Part shown: positions 34,084-42,769 of the stretch, one piece after another
Numbering within the stretch: the first letter of the stretch is position 1
Layout: every line of letters starts with the position of its first letter
Origin: Methanofollis liminatans DSM 4140
Lineage (GTDB): Archaea > Halobacteriota > Methanomicrobia > Methanomicrobiales > Methanofollaceae
Assembly: GCF_000275865.1 (NCBI RefSeq)
Contig: NZ_CM001555.1
Location: 1,577,099-1,641,098 of the forward strand
Length of the DNA: 64,000 nucleotides
Direction of reading: 5' to 3'
Notes under the pieces: generated by a model
Database searches by the model: none
The model's input: only the letters and a program-made list of their open reading frames with translations
Told to the model about the DNA's origin: nothing
Program-made: the position numbers and the translations under genes

Positions 34084-35588
34084 GCCTTCCACCTCCCACC
34101 GAGGAGTTTACCGAGATTGAGGGCCGTAAGCATCCCGATGACCCGGTTCTGCGGGTCGACCACCGGCAGGGCGCTGATGTTGTGACGCTCCAGTTTCTGG
34201 GCGGCGATATCCACCGCCTCCTCGGGGGTCGTGCGCACGACCTTCCTGGTCATGATGTCCCGCACGCAGAGGCGGTCGCCAGGCCGCGCCACCGCCTTGG
34301 TGACGTCGTAGGTGGTCACGATCCCGACCAGGCGGTGGTCGCCGTCCAGGATCGGGAGATGGTTGGTCTCTCCCCTGAGCAATTTCAGGGCCGCCTCGGT
34401 GATCGGTTCGTCCTCGGTGATGCAGACGACCTTCGTCTCCATCACCTCCCGCACCCGCGGCACGAGTTTGGTCTCGCGCATCGGGCGCGTCCGCCTGGTG
34501 GCGTCCACCCGGCGGGTCGGGAGAGAGAGTGCGATCGATCCCATCTCCACCCAGCCCTTCAGGGCCTCGGCGACCTGCCGGGCCTTCCGGTAACTCGAAA
34601 GCGAGGACGTCCTCACCTCCTCGCCGTTGATTTCGATCCTGCCGCTCTTCAGCTCAGCGTAGGTGACGCGCCTGAGCGTCGGGCGGTCGCGGGAGGGTAC
34701 GCCGTAGTCGACGACGCCGGTCGTCAGGTCCTCGTCCCGCACGGCCGTGCTCCGCACGACCGTCAGATCGGTCACCGGCAGGGGGACGCCGAGGCCGACG
34801 TACATCGTCACGCCGTAGCCCTGGAAGGTTGCGGCCCTGATATAGTCAGGGCTCATGTGCGTGAGGTCTCCGGTCGTCATCAAGGTGGCAAACCCGGTGG
34901 CAGGGGACGATTGCGTCCCTTCGCCGACGACCATCCCCTGCGCCCCGCCAAGAAAGATCGGGACGCCGCTGCCTATCACATGGTAGGTCGGATCGTTTGC
35001 AAGCGGCGATAAGGCCCCGGCGCCCGAATACGAGACGTTCCCGCAGTTCGGGAGGAGGGTGCCCATATAGGTGTGGAGGACGCGGTCGGTGGAGTTGGCC
35101 GCCGCATTGTAGCACTGGTATGCGTTTCTGGGATTCAGCATCGTAGCGGTGTTGAAGTCTTCAAGGAGGAGGTTCGTGGTGACCGTCCGCAACGGGTAGC
35201 AGTCGGTGCCTCGCGACATCGCCCGCAGTTCCACCGAACGGCCGGAAATGAGATCCTCGATCACATGCGCACCGCCATAGCGGTCGCCCTGTGTCGTCGA
35301 CTGCTGGGTTGCGCCAAGATAGGCGTCGACCGCCGCAACGCCGGCATAGGCCTCGACGTCGTTGAGCCAGACCCTCTCCATCCGTATCGGCGGGTCTGCA
35401 TGACCGAAGTTAAAAAAGGCGCCTGAGGAGCACATGGCGCCGAAGGTCCCGGTGGTGACGACGTCCACCTCTCTCAGCGCCGCCTCCTCGCCCAGTTCGG
35501 CGACGATGTCAGGCATCTCCTCGGCCGTGACAACGCGCGCATTGCCATCGCGTATTCTTATATTGATCTCGTCTATGGATTTCTCCAT
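34080..35588 (-). CDS. L-aspartate semialdehyde sulfurtransferase (DUF39 + two CBS domains)
   Basis: The 502-residue protein has a DUF39 (COG1900) domain (about 1-365), which forms homocysteine from aspartate semialdehyde in methanogens. Two CBS domains follow (about 385-500; RDIMTRKVVRTTPEEAVDIAAQKL and DPQNRVIGMLTALNL). The segment VVTTGTFGAMCSSGAFFNFGH contains the conserved catalytic Cys. A minus-strand TATA (TATAAATA, 35616-35609) is about 24 nt from the ATG at 35588, so the transcript is probably leaderless there; the longer frame to 35609 would overlap the TATA. CBS domains may sense adenosyl ligands such as SAM, giving feedback control. It heads the three-gene operon. Confidence 0.92.
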   Translation of the reverse strand: MEKSIDEINIRIRDGNARVVTAEEMPDIVAELGEEAALREVDVVTTGTFGAMCSSGAFFNFGHADPPIRMERVWLNDVEAYAGVAAVDAYLGATQQSTTQGDRYGGAHVIEDLISGRSVELRAMSRGTDCYPLRTVTTNLLLEDFNTATMLNPRNAYQCYNAAANSTDRVLHTYMGTLLPNCGNVSYSGAGALSPLANDPTYHVIGSGVPIFLGGAQGMVVGEGTQSSPATGFATLMTTGDLTHMSPDYIRAATFQGYGVTMYVGLGVPLPVTDLTVVRSTAVRDEDLTTGVVDYGVPSRDRPTLRRVTYAELKSGRIEINGEEVRTSSLSSYRKARQVAEALKGWVEMGSIALSLPTRRVDATRRTRPMRETKLVPRVREVMETKVVCITEDEPITEAALKLLRGETNHLPILDGDHRLVGIVTTYDVTKAVARPGDRLCVRDIMTRKVVRTTPEEAVDIAAQKLERHNISALPVVDPQNRVIGMLTALNLGKLLGGRWKA

Positions 35589-35608
35589 AGTGGTGTATTT
35601 ATCCCGCA

Positions 35609-35616
35609 TATTTATA
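35609..35616 (-). promoter_or_regulatory. TATA box of the homocysteine biosynthesis operon
   Basis: Minus-strand TATAAATA centred at about 35612 is 24-25 nt ahead of the ATG at 35588, which points to a leaderless mRNA and decides the start of the DUF39 gene. Confidence 0.65.
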
Positions 35617-35677
35617 GGTCTTTCTTATTACTAATAGTAATACGTGCCTTCATTAGCGGAGAGCGAGACCTGTGAAT

Positions 35678-36385
35678 ATGCACATTGCAGACCTGATCGC
35701 CCACCTCGAGGAGATCGCCCCCCCTGAACTCGCCGAAGACTATGACACCGGCAGGATCGGACGCATCATCGAAGGACGGGATGAGGTCGAGACCGTCTGT
35801 TGCGCCCTCGACGCCACACCGGCCGTTGCCGCGGCCGCCGCCAGTATGGGGGCCGGACTCCTTATCGTCCACCACACCCCCCTCTGGGAGCCGCTGACCG
35901 CGATCACCGGCCGCACCGCCGCGGTCCTCCGCCCACTCTTTGCCGGGGAGGTCAATCTCTATGTGATGCACACGAACTTCGACCGCGCCCCGGGCGGAGT
36001 GAACGACACCCTTGCCGATATCCTCGGCCTCGCCGATCCGGTGCCGATGACGATCGGGCTTGTCGGCAGGTGCACCGCAGGACTCGACGAGATGGCGGCA
36101 CGGATCGGCGGCAACGTGCGGGTCTGGGGAGAGATCAACGACCCCGACCGTCTTGCCGTCGTCGGCGGGAGCGGGTTCGACCCCGCCCTGATCGCAGAGG
36201 CAGTCGCCCTCGGTGCCGACGCCTTCCTCTCGGCAGAACTGAAGCACCATGTGGCCCGGACATCCCCGCTCCCCTGCATCGAGTCGACGCACTACGCCCT
36301 CGAAGCCCCGGCGATGCGGGCGCTCGCCGAACGGTCAGGGTGGGAGTACCTCGAAGACCGGCCGGCAGTCCGCACGATCGCATGA
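35678..36385 (+). CDS. NIF3-like dinuclear metal protein
   Basis: From the ATG at 35678 the protein has 235 residues and ends with the NIF3 signature. LLIVHHTPLW and MHTNFDRAPGGVNDTLA hold the metal-binding His/Asp, and late SAELKHHVARTSPLPCIESTHYALE holds the second His/Glu set. NIF3 proteins form hexameric toroids with two metals; their substrate is debated. The in-frame GTG at 35672 is an alternative start. Its stop overlaps the SWIM gene start (ATGA). Confidence 0.9.
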   Translation: MHIADLIAHLEEIAPPELAEDYDTGRIGRIIEGRDEVETVCCALDATPAVAAAAASMGAGLLIVHHTPLWEPLTAITGRTAAVLRPLFAGEVNLYVMHTNFDRAPGGVNDTLADILGLADPVPMTIGLVGRCTAGLDEMAARIGGNVRVWGEINDPDRLAVVGGSGFDPALIAEAVALGADAFLSAELKHHVARTSPLPCIESTHYALEAPAMRALAERSGWEYLEDRPAVRTIA

Positions 36386-36735
36386 AAGAACTGTTTGACC
36401 GGATCAGAAGTGAGGACCTTACCGCGGCCCTCAGGGAGGAGGTCGTCAGGACGTACCGCGACCGGGGGCGAAAAGCCCTGGCCGCCGTGGACGCCGGGGC
36501 GGTGAGGCGGTACCTCGATTTTTTCGTGGTCAGCGGGCGGACGGCGGAGTACGTCGTCGAGGACGATTTCTGCACCTGCAAGGACTTCACCTACCGCGGG
36601 GGGTGCTGCTGGCATATCCTCGCCGTCAGGATCGCTCTTGCATCAGACTGCTTTGAACGGCGGGAGGAGTGGTATATCGATCATCTGCAGGGAGACGGTA
36701 TCACAACAAACAATATAATGAACAATTCCGAATAA
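36382..36735 (+). CDS. SWIM zinc-finger protein
   Basis: The 117-residue protein contains a SWIM motif (FCTCKDFTYRGGCCWH, CxC...CxH) after a basic helical N terminus (LREEVVRTYRDRGRKALA). SWIM domains bind nucleic acid or protein and occur in recombination and helicase factors. It is translationally coupled to NIF3 by an ATGA overlap, a pairing I cannot explain from known pathways. alaS starts 24 nt after its stop. Confidence 0.82.
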   Translation: MKELFDRIRSEDLTAALREEVVRTYRDRGRKALAAVDAGAVRRYLDFFVVSGRTAEYVVEDDFCTCKDFTYRGGCCWHILAVRIALASDCFERREEWYIDHLQGDGITTNNIMNNSE

Positions 36736-36759
36736 TAGATTATTAAGACGTGGTTTTGA

Positions 36760-39504
36760 ATGCTCGAAGAAGAGTATCAACTTGAATATTTCAAATCCCA
36801 GGGACTGGTTCGGAAGGTCTGCAGCAAGTGCGGGGCGGCGTACTGGACACGCGACCCGTCCAGAGAGACCTGCGGGGACGCACCCTGCGAGCCGTACTCC
36901 TTTATTGCAAACCCGGTCTTCGCACCGCACTCCCTGGATGAGATGAGGGAGGCCTATCTTTCGTTTTTCGAGCGGCACGGCCACACGCGGATCGAACGCT
37001 ACCCGGTCGTCGCACGCTGGCGCGACGATATCTACCTGACCATCGCCTCGATCGCCGATTTCCAGCCCTTCGTGACGAACGGCCTTGTGCCGCCGCCGGC
37101 AAACCCCCTGACCATCTCGCAGCCCTGCATCAGGCTCAACGACCTCGACTCGGTGGGACGGTCCGGCCGGCACCTGACCCTCTTCGAGATGATGGCCCAT
37201 CACGCCTTCAACTCGCCGGGTGAGGATATCTACTGGAAAGACCGGACCGTCGAACTCTGCGACGAGTTCCTCAGTTCGATCGGGGCCGACCTGAAACGGG
37301 TCACCTACAAGGAGCACCCCTGGATGGGCGGCGGCAACGCCGGCCCGTCGGTCGAAGTCCTGATCGGGGGCCTCGAGGTGGCGACCCTCGTCTTCATGAG
37401 CCTGACCAGGGTGCCAAACGACCAGGAACCGGTCGAACTCGAAGGCGTGCTCTACTATCCGATGAAGATGCGGATCGTCGACACCGGTTACGGGCTGGAG
37501 AGGCTCACCTGGGCCTCAAAAGGCTCTCCGACCGTTTACGACGCCGTGTTTCCCGAGATGGTCAGCCGCCTGATGCACGCCGCGGGCCTCGAACATCTCC
37601 TGGACAACAAGGAGTTCACGAAGATCCTGGGGCTCAACGCCAGGTTCGCCGGTCTCATGGACATCAGCGGCCCCAACCTCTTCCAGCTCCGCCGGAAGGT
37701 GGCGGCGGCGATCGACGTCCCGCAGGAGAAGCTCGACAAACTGATCACTCCGATCGAGAAGATCTACGCCATCGCCGACCACACCCGCTGCCTTGCCTAT
37801 ATGCTCGGCGACTGCGTCGTGCCCTCCAACGTGCGGGAAGGATACCTCGCCCGCCTCGTTCTGCGCCGAACCCTGCGGATGATGGCCGACCTCGACCTCA
37901 AGGACAACCTTGCCGACCTGGTCGAGATGCAGATCCGGATCATCGGCACCGACTCCTTCGAGCAGAGCATCGCCGGCGTGCGCGAGATCATCGACCGCGA
38001 GGTGGAGAAGTACGCCGCAACCCTCGCCCGCGGGGCGCGGATCGTCCAGCGGATCGCCCGCACCTACAAGAAGAAGAGCGAGCGCATCCCCCTGCAGGAA
38101 GTCGTCACCCTGTACGACTCCCACGGCATCCCGCCCGAGATGGTGAAGGACATCGCCGCACAGGAAGGGGCGGTCGTCGAGATCCCGGACAACTTCTACT
38201 CGCAGATCGCCGACCTTCACTCCGAGAACCTCCCGGAGAAGGCGGCCGAAGACCCGCTCGCAAAGTACCGCGAGCGGATCGCCGGCCTCCCGCCCACGAA
38301 GAAGGCCTACTACGATCAGCCGGCCGAAGTGGAGTTCGAGGCGATGGTCATCGACTACTTCGACGGCTGCGCCGTCCTCGACCAGACGCTCTTCTACCCT
38401 GAGGGCGGCGGTCAGCCGGCCGACACCGGCACGCTCGTCACCACCGAGACGATGGTCAGGGTCGAGGACACGATCAAGCTCGGCGAGGTGATCCTCCACC
38501 GCGTGAAAGGGGGCACCCTGAAGCGGGGCGACCGGGTGAAGGGGATCGTCGACGAAGAGCGGCGCTGGTCCTTAATGCGCCACCACACGGCGACGCACCT
38601 GATCCTCCGCGCCGCAAAGGAGGTGCTCGGCGCCCATATCCACCAGGCCGGCGCCCAGAAGGGGAGCGAGAGCGCCCGTATCGATATCAGGCACTTCAAG
38701 CACATCACCCCTGAGGAGATGAAGCGGATCGAGATCCGGGCGAACCAGATGGTGATGGAGAACGCCCCGGTCTATGTCTCCTGGGAGAACCGCACAAAGG
38801 CCGAGCAGAAGTACGGCTTCGGGCTCTACCAGGGAGGCGTCCCGCCGGGCCGGCAGATTCGGATCGTGCAGGTCGCAGGCGATATCGAGGCCTGCGCCGG
38901 CACCCACTGCCGCTCCACCGGCGAGATAGGCCCGATTGCCCTGCTCAAAGTCGAGCATATCCAGGACGGGATCGAGCGCCTTGAGTTCTCGGCCGGGATC
39001 GCGGCGATCACCGCGATACAGCACCTCAAGGATCTCATCGCCGTATCGGCCGAGACCCTTTCGGTCCAGCAGGAGAACCTCCCCGCGAGCGTGAACCGGT
39101 TCTTCACCGAGTGGAAGGAGCAGAGGAAAGAGATCGAGCGCCTCCAGCAGAAGGTCGTCGACCTCGAAGTCCAGCAGCTGGTCGCCGAGGAGATCGGCGG
39201 CTTTGGCGTCGTGATCAGGGAGGTCGACCTCCCGCCGCAGGAACTCGTCGCCCTCGCCTCGCGGATCTCGGAGGGCGGCGATATCGCGCTGCTCGCCGGG
39301 GGCAGAGAGCGCGTCCACGCCGTGATGGCCTCGCCGGTCGAGAGCCTGAACGCCGTCGAGGTGATCAGGGAGGTCTGTGAAGTCCTCGGCGGGAAAGGTG
39401 GCGGAAAACCACAGATTGCACAGGGCGGCGGCCCTGAGGTCGGGCGGATCGGAGAAGCCCTCGCCCGCGGCCGCGCCCTTATCGAGTCGAACCTGAATGG
39501 CTGA
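36760..39504 (+). CDS. alaS: Alanyl-tRNA synthetase, archaeal type
   Basis: The 914-residue protein has the archaeal N-terminal Cys-containing domain (CSKCGAAYWT...CGDAPC), the class II catalytic core (GRSGRHLTLFEMM...), a C-terminal editing domain with HHTATH (HxxxH) and CAGTHC, and a final C-Ala region with a Gly-rich end (GGKGGGKPQIAQGGG). It attaches alanine to tRNA-Ala and removes serine or glycine mischarged products. The start at 36760 is close to the position expected from the AT-rich TATA zone at 36731-36742. A membrane regulator gene overlaps its stop by 8 nt. Confidence 0.97.
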   Translation: MLEEEYQLEYFKSQGLVRKVCSKCGAAYWTRDPSRETCGDAPCEPYSFIANPVFAPHSLDEMREAYLSFFERHGHTRIERYPVVARWRDDIYLTIASIADFQPFVTNGLVPPPANPLTISQPCIRLNDLDSVGRSGRHLTLFEMMAHHAFNSPGEDIYWKDRTVELCDEFLSSIGADLKRVTYKEHPWMGGGNAGPSVEVLIGGLEVATLVFMSLTRVPNDQEPVELEGVLYYPMKMRIVDTGYGLERLTWASKGSPTVYDAVFPEMVSRLMHAAGLEHLLDNKEFTKILGLNARFAGLMDISGPNLFQLRRKVAAAIDVPQEKLDKLITPIEKIYAIADHTRCLAYMLGDCVVPSNVREGYLARLVLRRTLRMMADLDLKDNLADLVEMQIRIIGTDSFEQSIAGVREIIDREVEKYAATLARGARIVQRIARTYKKKSERIPLQEVVTLYDSHGIPPEMVKDIAAQEGAVVEIPDNFYSQIADLHSENLPEKAAEDPLAKYRERIAGLPPTKKAYYDQPAEVEFEAMVIDYFDGCAVLDQTLFYPEGGGQPADTGTLVTTETMVRVEDTIKLGEVILHRVKGGTLKRGDRVKGIVDEERRWSLMRHHTATHLILRAAKEVLGAHIHQAGAQKGSESARIDIRHFKHITPEEMKRIEIRANQMVMENAPVYVSWENRTKAEQKYGFGLYQGGVPPGRQIRIVQVAGDIEACAGTHCRSTGEIGPIALLKVEHIQDGIERLEFSAGIAAITAIQHLKDLIAVSAETLSVQQENLPASVNRFFTEWKEQRKEIERLQQKVVDLEVQQLVAEEIGGFGVVIREVDLPPQELVALASRISEGGDIALLAGGRERVHAVMASPVESLNAVEVIREVCEVLGGKGGGKPQIAQGGGPEVGRIGEALARGRALIESNLNG

Positions 39505-40096
39505 AGAGATCGTGGTGATGGAGCCCGGCGACGAGCGGGCGCAGCGGATCGCAAAGGCGATGGCGAGTCAGACGGCAAGCGATATCCTGTCTGCCCTCAG
39601 GGACGCACCCCTGAGCGCGGCCGAGATCGCCGACCGCCTCGCGATCCCCCTCACCACCCTGAAGTATCATGTCGAGAACCTGGCCGACGCCGGCCTGATC
39701 GAGGTCGTCAGGACGCGGTGGAGTTCGAAGGGGCGGGAGGTGAAGGTCTACGGCCTCACCTCACGGCTGATCATCGTCACGCCACCGGTGAAGGATATCA
39801 GGGCGATCCTGCTCAAGTATGCATCGCTCTTTGCGGTGGTCATCTTTGCGAGCATCGTCGTCGCCATGCTCATGCCCCTTCTGGGGGGCGGCGCCCCGGC
39901 GCAGGAGCCGCGGCTGATGGCCTTCGATGCAAAGGAGGCCATGGCCCCGACCGCTGGCGCCGGTGCTGTCCCGTCGGTCGCCCTCGATGCGGTCACCGCC
40001 TTCTTCCTGGGCGGGAGCACCGTGGTGCTGGCGCTGATGGTCTACGAGGTCTATCTCTATTTCACCTATTACCGGCGGAGAAGAGCGAGGGACTGA
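39497..40096 (+). CDS. Membrane-bound ArsR-like winged-helix protein
   Basis: The 199-residue protein has a winged helix (about 25-90; LSAAEIADRLAIPLTTLKYHVENLADAGLIEV, with wing GREVKVYGLT) and two C-terminal transmembrane helices (about 105-130 and 165-190) flanking an extracellular loop. It could couple an envelope signal to transcription directly. It overlaps alaS by 8 nt but is unlikely to be specific to that enzyme. Confidence 0.78.
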   Translation: MAEEIVVMEPGDERAQRIAKAMASQTASDILSALRDAPLSAAEIADRLAIPLTTLKYHVENLADAGLIEVVRTRWSSKGREVKVYGLTSRLIIVTPPVKDIRAILLKYASLFAVVIFASIVVAMLMPLLGGGAPAQEPRLMAFDAKEAMAPTAGAGAVPSVALDAVTAFFLGGSTVVLALMVYEVYLYFTYYRRRRARD

Positions 40097-40324
40097 TGCG
40101 GGGGAGATGACTCTTTTCTCCTGCTTTCTATTCTCATAGAAAACCCGAATTCTGCTTTTTTTCTCTTTGCCCTTTCACGCGGGTGATCCCCGGGGAGTCG
40201 TGCATACCCGACATAATCGTGACAGGGTGAATCATACAAAACCAAAAATAATCGGCGAGCCATAATAAGATTACAGGAGTAAAACGCCGGGGCAAAACCA
40301 GATCGCCGTGTGGGGGGGACGCAC

Positions 40325-42118
40325 ATGATGGAAAAGAGCAGATGGACCAGAGATCAGCCGTCAGATCATGGCCACAACAGAACCGGCGGCACAGAAAGCC
40401 TGATCTTCAGGTATCGGGGGATCATTCTGGCATGTGCAGTGCTATGTGCCGGAGCGTTTCTGACCCTGACTGTTCAGGCCGGAACCATCGCAGGCAACCG
40501 TGAGATCGCTCTTCATGATGAACCCCTCCTCAAAACGCCCGATTTCCCGGGCAACAGACAGCATCTGATCGGCCCCGTACATGCCGGGGCAGCAGGTGAA
40601 CCGATCTCCCGGGATCTCCCTGCAGTATCAGACGCCGTCTTTGAGGGGCAGGATCAGGACGGTCCCGTTTCGATCGCCTGGCAGCGGTGTCTCGGGGGTT
40701 CGGACGATGAGCGGGCAAAATCCGTCCTTCAGACGGACGACGGCGGATATATCCTCATCGGAGAGACGGGGTCCACCGACGGCGATGTGAGCGGCAACCA
40801 TGGCGGCTCTGATGTATGGGTGGTGAAACTGGATGCCACCGGAGCGATAGAGTGGGAGAGATGCCTCGGGGGAAGCGACCAGGACACCGCCTCCAGCATA
40901 CAGCAGACCGACGACCGGGGGTACATCATTGCGGCGACCACCAGGTCCACTGACGGCGATGTGATCGGGCATCACGGCGGCACCAGTCCGGGAGGTATCA
41001 TCGAGCGTGACGGATGGGTGATAAAACTCAACACCACAGGTGCGATAGAATGGCAGAGATGTCTCGGCGGGACCGGCGACGACAGAGCCGAATATGTACA
41101 ACAGACGGCTGACGGAGGATATATTATTGCAGGATACGCAGCGTCATCTGATGGGGATCTGACCGGATCGTCGTCTGATACCTGCTGGGTGCTGAAGATT
41201 GGCCCTGAAGGGAAGATAGAGTGGCAGAAGCTCTTTGGCACCCTCATGTTCAACACGTGCGTACAGCAGACCGAGAACGGCGGGTATGTCGTATGCGGGT
41301 GGACGGCACTCGGGACACAGGGTATATTCGACGGATACGTGCTGAACCTCACTAGCACCGGTGCCGCCCGGTGGCAATCCGATATCGGGGGGATCCGCAG
41401 AGACTATGCCTACAGCATCAGGCAGACCGGCGATGGCGGATATATTGCTGCAGGGTCCACCACATCTGAGGACCTGGAGGGATATCACGGGAGCCCTGAA
41501 CTCGACTCTCTGCCTGACGGGATGGCGGTCAAACTCAGTGCCGCCGGTACGGTAGATTGGCTGAGATGCCTCGGAGGGTCTGGCGATGACGGGTGTTCCA
41601 GCGTGGAGCAGACCGACGAAGGCGGATATATCCTCGCCGGGAGCACCGCATCGGACGACGGCGACGTGAGCGGCAACCACGGCGGCTATGATCTTTGGGT
41701 GGTGAAGGCGGATGCCGACGGCGGGATCGAATGGCAGCGGTGCCTGGGAGGATCGGCGGATGAGCGTGCCGGCAGCGCAGAGCAAACTGCGGACGGCGGA
41801 TATATCCTCGCCGGGAGCACGGCATCGGACGACGGCGATGTGAGCGGCAACCACGGCGGCCATGACATCTGGGTGGTGAAACTGGAGAGCGCCGGCCCGC
41901 TGGCCTTTCCAGGGCAGAGAGATCCCCCCACCGACCCGGACGGCGACGGGCTGTACGAGGACGTCGACGGAAACGGCCTGATCGAATTCAATGACGTCAT
42001 CGTCTACTACGAAAACATGGCGTTCATCAGGGAACACCAGCCCGTTGCAGCCTTCGATTACGACGGCAACAGGATGATCGGCTACAATGACGTGGTCACG
42101 CTGTACCAGATGGTGTGA
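40325..42118 (+). CDS. Surface protein with seven propeller-like repeats and a C-terminal dockerin
   Basis: The protein (about 597 residues from ATG 40325, after the purine-rich GGGGGGAC) has a cytoplasmic N-terminal segment, then a signal-like helix (about 30-55). Seven repeats follow, each with WxRCLGG-like and GGYIxAGSTAS-like elements and DGDVSGNHGG-like Ca-binding turns. Seven repeats of about 58 residues predict a seven-bladed beta propeller. Two EF-hand-like loops close the protein (DPDGDGLYEDVDGNG and DYDGNRMIGYNDV), the pattern of a type I dockerin. This suggests attachment to a cohesin-bearing partner, but no cohesin was seen in the window. Blades 6 and 7 are near-identical in DNA (174 bp apart). 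Confidence 0.82.
   Translation: MMEKSRWTRDQPSDHGHNRTGGTESLIFRYRGIILACAVLCAGAFLTLTVQAGTIAGNREIALHDEPLLKTPDFPGNRQHLIGPVHAGAAGEPISRDLPAVSDAVFEGQDQDGPVSIAWQRCLGGSDDERAKSVLQTDDGGYILIGETGSTDGDVSGNHGGSDVWVVKLDATGAIEWERCLGGSDQDTASSIQQTDDRGYIIAATTRSTDGDVIGHHGGTSPGGIIERDGWVIKLNTTGAIEWQRCLGGTGDDRAEYVQQTADGGYIIAGYAASSDGDLTGSSSDTCWVLKIGPEGKIEWQKLFGTLMFNTCVQQTENGGYVVCGWTALGTQGIFDGYVLNLTSTGAARWQSDIGGIRRDYAYSIRQTGDGGYIAAGSTTSEDLEGYHGSPELDSLPDGMAVKLSAAGTVDWLRCLGGSGDDGCSSVEQTDEGGYILAGSTASDDGDVSGNHGGYDLWVVKADADGGIEWQRCLGGSADERAGSAEQTADGGYILAGSTASDDGDVSGNHGGHDIWVVKLESAGPLAFPGQRDPPTDPDGDGLYEDVDGNGLIEFNDVIVYYENMAFIREHQPVAAFDYDGNRMIGYNDVVTLYQMV
41622..41860 (+). repeat. Near-identical propeller-blade direct repeats
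   Basis: The blade segment at 41622-41686 recurs at 41796-41860 with only two or so changes, 174 bp apart, in frame. Related copies occur at 40742-40806 and, more weakly, elsewhere in the gene. Blades 6 and 7 were therefore duplicated or homogenised recently. Confidence 0.85.
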
Positions 42119-42166
42119 GGACCATGAGTGTCAGGCCCATGCCAGAGCGCAAAAAAAAGATGAGGT

Positions 42167-42769
42167 TCAGACCAGATCGATATAATTTTTCAGCAGGCGC
42201 AGCCCCACCGCACCGCTCTTTTCCGGGTGGAACTGCACCCCATAGACCGACCCGTTCCGCACCGACGAGGCGAAGGGGCAGATGTATTCTGTCGTGGTCA
42301 TCGTATGCGCCGGCGCCGCCGAAGCATAGTACGAGTGGACGAAATAGACGTACGAGCCGTCCGCAATCCCCTCGAAGAGCGGTTCGCCCTCCCGGACCTC
42401 GAGGGTGTTCCAGCCCATGTGCGGGACCTTCATCCCGGGCACCCGCGGGAACCGCCGGACATCGCCCGGGATCAGGCCGAGACCGGCCTGGAGCCCGCCC
42501 TCGTCAGAACTCTCCATGAGCATCTGCATCCCGAGACAGATCCCGAGCACCGGGACCTCCCGCGCCGCCGCCCGCACCGTGCCTTCGAGGGGGCCGAGCA
42601 TCCCCATGCCGTCGCGAAAGGCCCCCACGCCCGGAAGGACCAGGGCGTCTGCCGCGGCGATCGCGGAGGTGTCGGCCGAGACCACCGCGCGGGCGCCGGC
42701 CTTTTCCAGGCCGCGCAGCACGCTGCGGAGGTTTCCAAGCCCGTAATCAATTATAACTATCGTCTTCAT
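42167..42769 (-). CDS. hisH: Imidazole glycerol phosphate synthase, glutaminase subunit
   Basis: The 200-residue class I amidotransferase supplies ammonia to HisF in histidine synthesis. The triad is visible: C78 in LGICLGMQ, H181 and E183 in VQFHPEKSG. The start is MKTIVIIDYGLGN at 42769. The gene overlaps the preceding PAPS-reductase-like gene by 23 nt. No other his genes are nearby. Confidence 0.93.
   Translation of the reverse strand: MKTIVIIDYGLGNLRSVLRGLEKAGARAVVSADTSAIAAADALVLPGVGAFRDGMGMLGPLEGTVRAAAREVPVLGICLGMQMLMESSDEGGLQAGLGLIPGDVRRFPRVPGMKVPHMGWNTLEVREGEPLFEGIADGSYVYFVHSYYASAAPAHTMTTTEYICPFASSVRNGSVYGVQFHPEKSGAVGLRLLKNYIDLV

Noticed and set aside
37516-38499. A 327-residue minus-strand frame inside alaS
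   Set aside because: Antisense to conserved AlaRS sequence; composition is that of a codon-bias shadow.
40742-41860. Direct repeats that could suggest a CRISPR or mobile element
   Set aside because: They encode beta-propeller blades in one open frame.
41144-42037. A 297-residue minus-strand frame with internal repeats
   Set aside because: Its repeats mirror the propeller repeats on the plus strand; it is not an independent gene.
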